In this document: positions 45,111 through 56,705 of the stretch, one piece after another
Layout: every line of letters starts with the position of its first letter
Numbering within the stretch: position 1 is the first letter of the stretch
Assembly (NCBI GenBank): GCA_963082975.1
Contig: OY720346.1
Span: 22,500,720-22,564,719, forward strand
DNA length: 64,000 bases
Origin: Labia minor
Lineage: Eukaryota; Arthropoda; Insecta; Dermaptera; Spongiphoridae
Direction of reading: 5' to 3'
Notes under the pieces: generated by a model
Told to the model about the DNA's origin: nothing
The model's input: the letters and a program-made list of their open reading frames with translations, nothing else
Database searches by the model: none
Program-made: the position numbers and the translations under genes

Positions 45111-45325
45111 TTGGGATCGTTATTTATAAGCAGACCAAATGTTTCTCGAAGAAAGTTGATCAACGGCAACGAATCATCAGATCCAAAATTTACATTAAAA
45201 TCTCCCCCGAGAATTAGAGGGATTTTATCTTTGTCTCGTTCAAGTGCATTAGCACCTGTGTGGCTATAAACCAGTAGTGAACGGTGTATGAAATAAATAA
45301 TATCGTCTAAATTTTGGTCGTTATT
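45105..45325 (-). pseudogene. APE-type endonuclease fragment of a mobile element
   Basis: The minus strand reads NLDDIIYFIHRSLLVYSHTG, then ALERDKDKIPLILGGDFN, then SLPLINFLRETFGLL. GGDFN is a catalytic box of apurinic-type endonucleases found in LINEs and fused to the Rep-helicase of Helentron-type elements. About 70 codons, directly abutting family R DNA. Only one catalytic box remains, so it is inactive. Confidence 0.65.
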
Positions 45326-45439
45326 TTTTTCGGCATAGTGAAATCTGTGGAGTAGAGAAAAGCAGTTTTAAATGCAATAATAATTTTAAATTGATTTAGT
45401 AGTGTTAAAGTAATGTTGAGATTCGGATAAATAACGTGA

Positions 45440-45850
45440 ATGGTCATCGACGCACATAACTGTATGTGTTGGCGTGTGAATCGCCGACCATGTTCACACA
45501 CACAATTACATGCGTCGGTATGCGTGCACGCTGTATATTTGACTTGAGAATTTTCGTCAACGTACTCGTGCGCATGCGCGTCATGGACTTGCGCGTCATG
45601 AGTGGGGATTAGAACGAAAGACCGCACAAAAGGGAGACGCAGATAGCCTCTTTCTCAAGAACGAAAGACCGCACAAAAGGGAGACGCAGATAGCCTCTTT
45701 CTCATTCTCACTCGTTATACTTATATCTTTTTTCTCACTTGCGTTACGAAAACTCAATTTTTCAATTCACTCTCCATTCTCAACCAAATGTCAGGACGCC
45801 GCTAAAGAAGTTTCACTTCAACAAATTTAAAGTAAAAAAATGAGAAGTAA
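45440..45850 (-). repeat. CpG-rich segment with 47-bp tandem duplication, probably part of the same element
   Basis: 45440-45605 is rich in CpG and alternating purine-pyrimidine (GTGCGCATGCGCGTCATGG). 45611-45657 and 45658-45704 are a perfect 47-bp tandem duplication beginning AGAACGAAAGACCGC. The far end AAGAAGTTTCACTTC (45806-45820) is inverted relative to GAAGTGAAACTTCTT at 44549-44563, so these may be the outer parts of one 1.3-kb element enclosing family R and the endonuclease fragment. Confidence 0.5.
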
Positions 45851-46119
45851 AAATAATAAATATATAACACGAGCACTTTATAAGGCCAATTTACATATTT
45901 CTAATTCAATAACTATAATTGATTGTATTAACAAATTTTACTATTGACAAAATCTATAATCAAATATATATTTTATTTATATATGTATTGTATATATCAG
46001 TTAATTGAATCAAGGGGAATTATAAAAAGTTTCTCCACTTGGATGACTATAAAATGATAATAGTTTTTCAAATCCCTTCTATTTTCCAAATATATGTATC
46101 TACGATACAGGCATTATTT

Positions 46120-46400
46120 ATCCTTGACTCGAGATTGCCTTTAAAAAGTAAAGATACAAAAAAATCCTTTTCCGACTCTCCCTGCATCTTCAGTCCGCCT
46201 CTCTCTTTCAGGCCATTTAACACGGCCTGGCTTTTCAAATGGAGTCGCGTGTGTTAGAATGAGAGAGAGATAGAAAAAGAATGAAAGAGAAAAAGAGAGA
46301 GCAAGGGATTCTATGTGTGCACCCAGCGTGAACTTTAATGAAACTCTTACATACAACGCAACTTGACTTGAACAACAACAACACCAAATGCAAACACGAC
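46120..46400. promoter_or_regulatory. GC-richer island with GA tract
   Basis: Contains CAGTCCGCCTCTCTCTTTC, GGCCATTTAACACGGCCTGG (an inverted GGCC..GGCC pair) and a (GA)n tract at 46260-46300. A 126-codon minus-strand frame overlaps it but is mostly low-complexity. Not called as a gene. Confidence 0.25.
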
Positions 46401-47162
46401 TGACTGCTATTAGCCCTCTTATAATATATATATATATATATTTATTAGGTACATATAAATGTATCAAATATACAAAATGAAATGAACAACAATAATTTAA
46501 GTTCAATGAATATTGTTTCATTAATTCTATTTTTCAGATAAATGTAAAATTAAATATACATTATTTATCAAAAATCGAAATCCATATTTTGGACCAATTT
46601 TCATAAAATTCTATAAAAATATAGAATATTCAATAAAAATAACAATCATGGAGATTTTATTATTTTAACCACTTATCTCTCTCTATAACCAAAAAATTGC
46701 ATTACATATTTTAAAAAGAAAAAAAATGTGTATATGTATATTAAAATTCAAACAAATGGACATATATATGTATATATATTAAAAAAATAATTTAAAACTT
46801 CCAAATAAATTTATATCTTGTATACATTTTATGGAAGCAAAATGTGTATATTGATATTAATAATTAAATATAGTATTATTTCCTAATTAAGTTTCTATTA
46901 GTTAGTATATTTGGAGAAACAATAGTTTATGTTTATCAAACTCTTAAATATAATAGTTTGAATGAAACACGGGTACGATGACTTTGATATTAATTTATAG
47001 TTTTTTGCCAAGATGATAATTCTTGAAAATTATGATTTTAGATATTTCGGCCTTTTAATTTCTCAAATTCGAATTTTTGCATAAATCATTAATTTATTCT
47101 AAATCTCTGGGAATCACTGTATCTTATCTTATTATGCTAGCTAAAGTTGTAATTATATATAT

Positions 47163-47550
47163 ATGTCCCAGGTATATATTTTATATCTACAAGGCCTACT
47201 TTTCTTTTTGTATGTTATTATTTGAATGTCGGTTCGATGAATCAGGTATTAATTTTACCATTCAAACCCGATAATAAAGAATCATTTTTGTTTATTGACC
47301 GAGTGGGGGCTCGGTTAACCAGGTATTATTATTGAGGACCCCAGTCCCATTCATTTTAATCAGATTGATGCAATGATGCAACATTTAATAATTGTAATAA
47401 ATAATTAAAGAATTGTATATAAATATTTTTAAAGGGTCGAGCGAGAGCTCGGTGTCCCAGGTATTAATATTACCAACCAAACCCAATATAATGAATTATT
47501 TTTTTTTTAACTTAATTACCGAGCCGAGGCTCGGGGTCCCGGTACTATAT
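47163..47550 (+). repeat. Degenerate tandem array of GC-rich hairpins
   Basis: Units start at about 47225, 47298, 47435 and 47518. Each has a (CC)GAG..GCTCGG stem followed by a CC(A)GG-type step and usually GTATTA: ACCGAGTGGGGGCTCGGT, GTCGAGCGAGAGCTCGGTG and ACCGAGCCGAGGCTCGGG. The first unit (GTCGGTTCGATGAATCAGG) has a decayed stem. Two units continue with TTACCA..CAAACCC.ATA then AATT/AATCATTTTT. A further AGGTATATATTT stub lies at 47169. The GC-rich stems stand out sharply from AT-rich surroundings. No match to a family I know. Confidence 0.7.
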
Positions 47551-47559
47551 ATTATACAT

Positions 47560-49470
47560 TACTTGTACTAATTGTGTAGTAAACTGTTTTTATATGTATT
47601 ATCATTTTTTGGTAAATATTTTATAAAAATAGAATCATTTTATTCTTTATATTATTAATTTTAAGAATGAAATGAAGAACTTATATTATAAATAACTGCT
47701 TTATAAATAATAATATAACATATTAAGTTCATACTATTACTGTACGATTTTTCTATTCATAAAAATTATTATTTAAATTAAAATTATTTATTAAAATGAT
47801 AAAAATAAGTTTATTTAAAATCAATAAATAATATTAATCGAAGTTAAGTAGAATTAAATCAATCAGTTTGAAAAAAAATAATTTTTTTTTTTTTATTAAA
47901 TATTTCTCCATTTTTTGATATTAATCATAATTCATGTTTGGATGAATATATAGAAAAAAATATACACAACGTATAATAAATACAATGGTTTAATAATTCC
48001 TATAATAAAAAAATCGGATAAGTATATTATATTGATATATTTAAAAAAATTATTTTTTTTAATTAAAAAATATCTAAATAAAAATATAATTTTTTATTAT
48101 TCACATATATATATATATATATATATATATTGAATTTTAATTAAAATTATTTTCAAACTCATGCTTGAATAACTTTATTTATTTGTGAATTATTTATATT
48201 TTTTAATTTATTATAATATCTTGTTCTGGCGTTGTTTTTTCTGTTGTTTGTTTATATTTTTTTGATATGCTATTGCAACTTATATTGAAAAAAAACAACC
48301 ATATATACATGGTTAATATTATAATATAACGAGATATCATTATTATTTTTTTTATCTCAACAAACTTTGATTTAATTGGATTTTAATAAATTAAAAATGT
48401 TTATAAAAATGTCTGATAAAATAACTGATGTGGAGAAAGTTATAATATAATGTGAATATTACAGAGAGTATAAAATAAAAGTTATACTTTTTTCAAAAAC
48501 AATTGAATTTTCAATCAGATAAAGCATTTTTATCTAATTAATAATATTGAAAATTGTTTTTCTCTCTCGAATTTTCATATTATATATATATATAAAGTAC
48601 ATGTGTATACCAATATATTGATATATAGGCACATACAATATAGTTATATACTACTCTATTATTAATAAAAATAATTTATTTGTATATATTTTATTAAAAG
48701 TAAAGGTTTGATTCCAAATTAATTTTATTTATAAATTTATTAAAAGTTTAATGACAAAAATAAAAGATTTAAATTGTTTAATTAAATTTTAGAATTATCC
48801 ATTAAATATTCTACTCATCCATAATTTTTATTACATAAAATGGAATACTAACATATTCGTTTATACTAGTTCTTCGTTATGTTTTTCTATTGAATAGTAA
48901 AATTTGTGTTTAATTAGGATTTTAATTAATAAATGAAAATAAATTGTAAATAAATGAAAAAAATTCTTTTTTTATACACAAAGTATTTATATAATGATTT
49001 AAAATTAAGATTTTACGATTTTTCTTTTCTTTTCAAATGTGTTGATTATGATAATGATAAAAGTAAACAATTTCGATTTTGAAAATTTGAAATTATGAAT
49101 ATATATTTAATTTATTATTTGAAAATTCTATATATATATATATATATATATAGAATCTCTCTCTCTATATATATATATATAGAGAGAGAGAGAGATAGAT
49201 AAATTTCCCATAACAGTTAAAGATCCCATAGGTTTTATATTTTAATAATTATTTAATTTTTCTCAAATTCCACTCTATCATTAGTTTTTCTAAATACTCA
49301 ACCTTTAATAATTATTTACATGTAATTAGTCATTATCACAAAAAAATTTGAAATTATATTGTTTATTAGAAGAAGAAACATGAAATTATATATATTTTAT
49401 ATTATCAGTTTTTTAATTAGCTTTTGACAATAATAAAACAAGTAATGATCAAAAACGTAGTGAGTATGAA
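47560..49470. other. Extremely AT-rich DNA
   Basis: Low-complexity AT sequence with (TA)n runs at 48105-48130 and a palindromic microsatellite at 49156-49195. No gene. Confidence 0.55.
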
Positions 49471-50480
49471 TGAGTATATCATTGAATTGATAAGGGTCTG
49501 TCAAACACATGTTTTTCAATTCATTTTACGTTATATTTTCAATCTCTCAGATTGTCAGTCAAAGAAGTGACTTCTTGATTAAAAAAAGGGCGCATGGGAG
49601 ACAAAAGACCAATTGACCCCCTCTCGCACTTCTATTTTCCCTTACCCTTCCAATTGTACAAACATAATCACTCGCATTGTATGATTTTTTTTCAATTTAG
49701 AACTAATAAAGAAAACAACCCTTTCTTATTAAAACAAGCTCGTGAAAAAGAATCTAAGATTTAATTATTTTTTTTTTATAGGGAAAGAATATATACCAAT
49801 TACTTAAGTATTTACAAATTTAGTGTATGAATTGACTCTATCCCTCTTCTTGAATAAAAAGTTTATCTTAAATGATAATTACTTATCTAGAAAGTCAAAA
49901 AAATATAATATATATATATATCAATTTGATATTTTATGTAACGATTACAAATTCTTTTATCATAAATATTGAAATAATTAAAAATTATATTATCAAACTT
50001 TGAACTAATTATGAATAAATAAATTAAGTATATATCTATTTATACATATAGATTATGTTTCTTTTTATATTAATAATATATTTAATGCATATTTTAAATA
50101 AAATTATAATGATAACAAGAATCAAAATAATATATAAATATATATATATATATATATGTCTATACACATCTAAAACATGGTAAGATGTCTCTTTTCTCGA
50201 GAGAGGTTGGAAATCATTTTTTTTTTTTTCATTCTTGAAGTGAATTGAAGCGAATAGTAGCGGAGAAGAAAAGCCGGCTGCTAGCTGTGTTGTGTTGGTT
50301 CTTTCTTCTCTTCTCTCCTTTCTGTAGGCAGCCAAAGCAACAGCAAAAAAAGTTTGTTGCTTCATAATGAAATCCTCTTCCCCTCCCCCTCCCCCTCTCG
50401 CTTGCTTTTGTCGTTTTTTCGCGAATGGAACCAAATGTTGCATCCTCCAATAAAATATCTCTATAACATTCTACCATTCT
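49470..50480. promoter_or_regulatory. Two small islands (49470-49700, 50200-50480) in AT-rich DNA
   Basis: The first has GGGCGCATGGGAGACAAAAG and CCAATTGACCCCCTCTCGC. The second, on its minus strand, has a GA/GGGGGA-rich tract followed by CAACACAACACAGC. Overlapping minus-strand frames of 82 and 135 codons in the second have no domain and read low-complexity. Regulatory or untranslated DNA is more likely than an exon. Confidence 0.25.
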
Positions 50481-50874
50481 GAGAGGATTTTTTTTATTTA
50501 TTATTATTTATCCCTTCTATATATTTATAAATATGTATGTATACGAAAAGAACTTTATTTTTATGGAAATAATAATAATAATAAAGTTTTTTTTTCAACA
50601 TTTGGTTAATGGTGATTAAAGAATGTTTTTTTTTCTATTAAAATCAGTCGTAATATTTTAATTTTTTTATAATGAAAAGAAATTTAAAAAAAAAATATTT
50701 AAATTTTATTATTTAAATATAAAATTATTGGTTTATTATATAATTATTATAAATGATATATTTCAGAAGAAATTTTAAAATACACATTTGCATAAAATTA
50801 TTAAAATTTATTAAAAAAAATATAAAATGTATACATTCTAATATCTATATAATTTTTACTATCTCACCACAGAT

Positions 50875-51478
50875 AGTATTGCGATCACGAAATTTTTCGA
50901 TGTTGAGATTTTGATGTTTTTATACGTTTTGAAGGTCCCTTTGTCATTTTCAATATTGAAAGGTTGGGAAAAATGTGTGTGTGTGTGTGTGTGTATGTAT
51001 GTAACCAAGATTACTCAAAAACGGTTTGAGCTAGAATGATGAAATTTGGTACATGGGCATTATTCAAAATTCATAGATTTTTATCAACTTTTGAGAAATG
51101 TAGTTCAACCGGAAGAGGGTCATTACCTACAACGTTTTGATTTTTTTTCTTCTAAAGTGACCGTAAAAATAAAGATATATGTTTGATAATTTTTCACATG
51201 ATTAATAATTGTATAAAACTGCTATATATAGATTTTCAGCTTGATTGAATCGCTGAAAGTACCAGAATTAATTTTTTAACACTGCAAATCTCACGCGCCA
51301 ACACGTGACGTGGTGCCATCAACAAAGAACCAAACATGCATGCGCTGGTTCAATAAATATTATTTATTAATGTTAATTTATAATTTAATTAATTTAATTC
51401 CATTTAAATTAATATATGTTATTTAATCCAATTCAAATTGCGAGATAGTCGAGTGGAGACACTCCAGATTTTTTTTTC
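50875..51478 (+). repeat. Dispersed repeat family S, copy 2
   Basis: Inverted partner of 19322-19925, with GATCACGAAATTTTTCGATG, a (GT)n tract at 50973-50995, AACCGGAAGAGGGTCATTACC, GTGACCGTAAAAATAAAGAT, CTCACGCGCCAACACGTGAC and ATAGTCGAGTGGAGACACTC. The alignment runs nearly end to end with small indels; ends are at about 50875 and 51478. Confidence 0.8.
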
Positions 51479-51639
51479 TTAGGTAATAATATAGTTATAA
51501 TAAGAATATTAAAATAAATATATTAAATAATAAAAAAATAATTTATTATTAGTTAAAATAGTTTATTGGGTACAAATAATATTTAATTATTTGTTTGTAA
51601 TTTAAAGTTTTAGAAATGTTATGCTTTTTTTCATGACCC

Positions 51640-52560
51640 GTCTGAGTGGGAAGGTATCCGAGCGTCTATTGGCCAGACGCCTGAACCAATGTAATGTGAA
51701 CAATAGGCGAGGGGCGAGTTCTCGGAGCAGAGTGGGGGAAAGCAAGAGGGATAGAAGGCAAGCATCGTACTCGAATCTTTGTTATTTATATATATCTAAA
51801 CAAAACATAAAGAAAAAAAAACCCAAAGTCAAATGTAAGGTGAAATAAATTATTTTTAAAATGTTTAATTCTATTGTGAAAATTGAGAAATGTCAACAAA
51901 AATTTTCCAGAAAATTAATTTGCGAACACCAGTTGGATTCAATAATAAAATTTCCAAGAAAGAAATCTTATGTTTTTGACCTTTGCCAAATTGGTCAGAA
52001 CAATCGTTTAATTCAATAGTTCAAGTGTTGCTTGATATTTTTCTATTCATGCCAATTTAAAAGATATTCAACCCTCATAAAACATTCAGATATAGGATTG
52101 AGTACATGTTTGACATAAACAAGAAAATAATAATAAAAAAAAAGATATTCAATTATAAATGATATTTAAATAAATTAACTAATAAATTACATTACATTAA
52201 TAATTAAAAAATAATATTTTATTATGGTTTTGAGTTGATAGTAATTAATTTTAAGATAACACAAACTCAAGGTTACTAAAAATTTGATTATAGTATTCCT
52301 CCAGGGGATTCCCTTGGGTACGTTCCATGTGGTGGCCAGACACTTCTTTAGTTGCTCCTTATGCCACCAAGCTCGTTACGGTCGAGCATTCCAACCAGGT
52401 CCAGCCATAGATGGCGGCAAACCGGGCATTTTTACGGAGCGGGAAATCTGAAAGGCGGTATTTTTGTTGTGAATTTAATAAACCCTTGTTTTGATTATAA
52501 AAATGTAAGGCGCTAATTTTGAATTTATTGCTCAAACTTAGTAGAGACTCAAACAAGTCA
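51640..52560. promoter_or_regulatory. Two GC-rich islands (51640-51785, 52290-52560)
   Basis: The first has TATCCGAGCGTCTATTGG and GGCGAGGGGCGAGTTC; a 75-codon frame becomes lysine-rich low complexity and is not convincing. The second has GCCATAGATGGCGGCAAACC (YY1-like ATGGCGG), TTTTACGGAGCGGGAAATC and GTAAGGCGCTAATTTTG, and reads like a conserved promoter or enhancer. The DNA between is AT-rich. Confidence 0.35.
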
Positions 52561-52744
52561 TCAAAAAGTATATATATATATATTTATATATATACAATAA
52601 GTTCATGATATCGATAAACTCATAATTATTAATTATTTTTTTTGGATTTAAATTTTAAATTTTTTTTTGTTTATATTTGTACCTGAGTACAACAGGAGAA
52701 AAACAAACAAATTTTGTAACCGTTTTCATATAATTATATCTATC

Positions 52745-54030
52745 TACCTATCTCTGTGGCTCTAAAAAACTTGAAAGTTCTTGGCCACAGCAACCACAAT
52801 TCTCTAAGTATCCCTATTCTGAGCCACAAACCCTCCAATCCCTACCCTCTCCCATCTTTCTCACGTCCCTTCCTACATTATCCACCCACCGCATCCTTTG
52901 TCTTCCAAGCGGACGTTTCCCACTCGGTCTCCCCAACAATATATTTTTCACCATTCTTTCCTAGCCCATCGCAGCCTTCTCGATTTTATAATTCATTCCC
53001 CGGTGACCCCATCTTTCTTTGAATCCTATTCTCTAAATCTACTCTCGTCTCCTAAAGTAATAGACCTTGCCTCACCCATATAATACCACCGGTAAAATAA
53101 TTGTTTTATATATTTTAATTTTTATCCCCTTTGATAATAATTTTGAAGCGATAAGCCCCTTTACTGCATGATAACAGGCTCTTCTCGATTGTAACCTCGC
53201 TTTAAACTCTTCTCGAATATTATTATCCTTCGTTATTACAGAACCTAAGTATTTTTCTACATTTTCAAATTCTATCTTTGTGTGTGTTAATACTATTCCT
53301 CTCTGTTACTAAATACTTTGTCTTAGCACTATTAATTTCAAACCCCACCTCTTTTACTGCTTCGATTAATTTTTCTGCGTTATCTTTAATTGCAATTGAC
53401 GAATATTCTATTATATTTAAGTCGTCTGCGTAACCTAATACTTGAATTTTTTTTTAATTCGATTCCTTTTGATTATTCCCCAATTTGTCTAATTACATAT
53501 TCCAGAACTAAATTAAATAAAATTGGAGATAATGCGTCTTTTTTTTGGAATTCCCATTAAGATCAAGTTTTGAAAAAGTTTTTCCTGGTCTATTGAGTCA
53601 TATGCTTTTCTAAAGTCTACAAAAAATTATTGAACAGAAATATTGAATTCGCGTTTTTTCTAATATCTGCCTAATGAAAATATGTGATCTAAAGTTGATC
53701 GATATGGCCTGAACTTAATACTCTCCTAATATTTCCTCCGCATATGGTCGTAATATTATTAAAATAATATTAAAAATAATTTTATATGTTGTCGTCAAAA
53801 GAGATATTCCCTGTAGTTATTGCAGTTGGTTCTATTTCCCTTCTTAAAAAGTGGGATAATAACTGCCTCTTGCCATTCTAATGCAATATTTTCCTTATTC
53901 CAGATAGAAAGAACTAATTTGCGCACACACTGTACTAAAGGTTTTGCACCATATTTGATCAATTCTGCCGGGATCCCATCTATTCTGGCTATATATGGCT
54001 GTGGAATATTCATATTGTCGTCGTTTATCA
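52745..54030 (-). pseudogene. LINE family A, longest degraded copy
   Basis: On the minus strand the 5' part reads DGIPAELIKYGAKPLVQCV, KLVLSIWNKENIALEWQEAV and IIPLFKKGNRTNCNNYRE, the classic start of a LINE RT domain. A middle part with FRPNRST-like sequence is damaged. LGYADDLNII (53400-53450) keeps the catalytic YADD, and the 3' end region (52745-53000) matches 36755-36960. Several frameshifts; no intact ORF. Confidence 0.85.
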
Positions 54031-54715
54031 ATCAAATGAAATTCTTTATCATCAAAGAAAGAGAGTTAATTTTAAATTACCCCATTTACATTTTTACCTC
54101 ATGTAACATTGGTTCTTCATAATTATAGATTTCAAGTGTAAAAACAATAAAATAGTTTTACAAGTCAAGGATAGTCCATGACAATAATATAGTTTTTAAT
54201 AGTTTGTTTAGTTAAAATGATGATCAAATATAATCGTAACACTTCTTTAATTTTTACAGACATAATATCCCCAGTTATTCTACAAAAAAATCTATTATAT
54301 ACATGTCTATATATATATAAATATAGTCGTATATTTGTTGTTTTTTATATAATTCTAATATATTTCATGCTAGATCTTATAAGCATATTTAATGATTATC
54401 TTCATGAGAAAGAGCCGTTTGAATTCATCCATCCAGTTCCAAGAAACTATTTATTATTTTCTTACTATCCAACAATAAAGAAGTTCAACCCTCTCTTTCT
54501 GTCCTTAAATTTTCAATCGAGCTTTGAGAGATTGCATGATGAAAGACGTCAAGGAGGATGAGGTGAAGGTGGAGTGAGATGATGTGAGGGATGGAGGTAG
54601 GGGGAGGGGGGATGAAAATGGCTGTGGAATATTCATATTCCAAGGAAATATGAATATGGTTGTCGTCGTTTATCAATCAAATGAAATTCTTTATCACCAA
54701 AGAAAGAGAGAGAGA
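53995..54715. repeat. 70-bp duplication separated by about 550 bp
   Basis: ATGGCTGTGGAATATTCATATT followed by GTCGTCGTTTATCAATCAA and TCTTTATCA.CAAAGAAAGA occurs at 53995-54064 and 54618-54714. The second copy contains a 22-bp insertion (about 54640-54661) that makes an 11-bp perfect stem, ATATTCATATT/AATATGAATAT. The first copy abuts the 5' end of LINE A. Confidence 0.75.
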
Positions 54716-54960
54716 GAGAGAGAAAGATGACAAGATCCTCTCAGCGACGCCTCGACGACGCAACCTTCATTCCATTTATTATTATTATAGATTATCCACA
54801 CACTTCCACTCCTACCACGCCTTACCCATACTACTCCGGAGGCTTTCTGCCCTTTCCACAACCTCCAATGAAAGCACGTAGTAAATTAATTACCCAGACT
54901 CTTGCTTCTAAGATTTCGTCCCAGAGACAGACTGTTTGTCTATTTATTCTTTAACCACCC
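54410..54960. promoter_or_regulatory. Mixed-composition island
   Basis: Richer sequence around 54415-54960 with G-rich GGTAGGGGGAGGGGGGATG, a (GA)n run at 54706-54725 and CAGCGACGCCTCGACGACGC. Short frames overlap in several phases without domains. Unclassified, non-coding by my reading. Confidence 0.25.
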
Positions 54961-56370
54961 TCTTATCACCCTTGAATTCTATTTTCCATTTAGGACAGTA
55001 GATCGTAACTTACTCTTTTATATTCACATTTATCCCTCAAATGTTTGAAATCCTTTATTTAATTGAAATCATTCTTTATATATATAGGTATGTACAGTAA
55101 ATGAAATATATATTTGTAAAAAAAGTTAATTTAATATATTCTTACATCTTAAAAATTCTTTACAAGAAAAATAAAATTTTTTTAAAAATTATTTTATTTT
55201 AATTTTCTATTATTAATCATATATAGTCAAGAGCAAGGAAGGGTGGTGAAAAGGTTCTGAAACCTCCTTTGAGGAAAAAAATTCATTTACTTTCTTTCTA
55301 TAGTCAATGTATATAACAAAACTAACATTAATTATAGATTCTAAATATAAAAATAAGGTTTTATTGTATAATATACTCCTTAACAATCCATATTCTAAGA
55401 TAGCGGCTAGTAATAATTATTAATAATCAATTTATTTTTATTTTTTAAACGTGTAATTTACGTTCAGTTTTCAGTAAAAGGGATATATGAAATTTGCCTG
55501 ATACTTATGCAATCTTTTAATCTCATCTGTTTTTTTACTTCTCTAACTTCTCTGCCAAAGATTATTAAACATAAAAGATAAAAATAATTATAAAAATAAA
55601 AAAATAAATAAAAAATTAAATAAAATACTACAAAACATTTCAATTAAAATTTATTAATTTTCTTTTAAAATAAATAAACAATATATAAAAGATAAAATAT
55701 GTATAAATATAATAATACAATATAAATTATATATAAATATACAATATAAAAATCATAATCAATATTATAATGTAATAATTTTACAAAACATTTATTCTAT
55801 ATGGAGAATTTATTATAATTTTAAATATAGATTATTAGTATATTTAAGTATATAAATATATAAGTAAAAAAAAAATAATTTTATTATAATTTTGCATTGT
55901 ATATTAATGATTTCCTGCGGGCTTTATTATAACGAATTGCTTCGTCTCATCATCCTTTTCTCCAACCCTGAACTGAAATTCCACATCCATTACCAAGTAA
56001 TGCACGTAGGTGATTCTTTAGAATAAGTTTAAAAGACAGACATCAGCGGCATCTGGTGACATTTTCCATTTTCCATGACACGGATTAATTATATCGATGT
56101 CTTGAAGGCGAGATTTGCCCTGAGAACAAATTTTCTCTCTCTCTCTCTCTCTTCTGTCTGCCTAATGGATTTGTCTCCCATAACTCTCCATCCTTCTCCT
56201 ACTGTCTGTCTGTATCACGACTTGTCGAGTTTTTCATATTTCTACATTTATCTCCCAAGAGAGAGAGTTCCATTACCCACGACATTTCATTTTCTCAATA
56301 GATATTATTACCACTATATTATTAATCATATACACTTCGTTTATATATATATATATACATATATACATAT
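54960..56370. other. AT-rich DNA with one richer stretch
   Basis: 54960-55890 is AT-rich and featureless. 55900-56290 is mixed, with GATTTCCTGCGGGCTTTATT, CAGCGGCATCTGGTGACATT and a (CT)n tract at 56132-56150. The 99-codon frame there has no domain. (TA)n precedes the Gypsy element. Confidence 0.4.
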
Positions 56371-56376
56371 ATAGAC

Positions 56377-56676
56377 TTATAAGTGAGGGATTTATTTGGA
56401 GATAAAAGAAGTGAGATGTAGTTTCTGAAATGTATAGAGATATTTATTTACATATGTACATTGATTTTAAAATGGCCAAGCTAGTACCTGAAATGTATAG
56501 AGAAACAAATCTCAAGTCTCTTGGTAGCGTAACTTGGTTAAATTCATAAGGGGAAAAAATATATAACAAAATAATAGTGGATAGGTGCTTCTATGATGAA
56601 TGCTTGTTTCTTTCTGTTCGTGTGTGTCTGGCTCTGTTCAATCCAACGCCCTCCCGTGGCCAAACCCGAACTTACA
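56377..56676 (-). repeat. Gypsy LTR (3' LTR on the minus strand)
   Basis: 300 bp including the outer TTATAAG shared by both copies. If canonical TG..CA ends are demanded it shrinks to 293 bp (56384-56676). Apparently identical to 59356-59655. Confidence 0.9.
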
Positions 56677-56705
56677 TCTCCCCCACAAAAGAAAGTACCG
56701 TCACA

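Noticed and set aside
46141-46521. 126-codon minus-strand frame
   Set aside because: Runs through (TA)n and (GA)n tracts and a hydrophobic low-complexity stretch; no domain.
50036-50477. 82- and 135-codon minus-strand frames
   Set aside because: Overlap each other in different phases and include AT microsatellite translation; not convincing exons.
51621-51848. 75-codon plus-strand frame
   Set aside because: Arg/Ser/Lys-rich low complexity, ends in a poly-Lys run from an A-rich tract; no domain.
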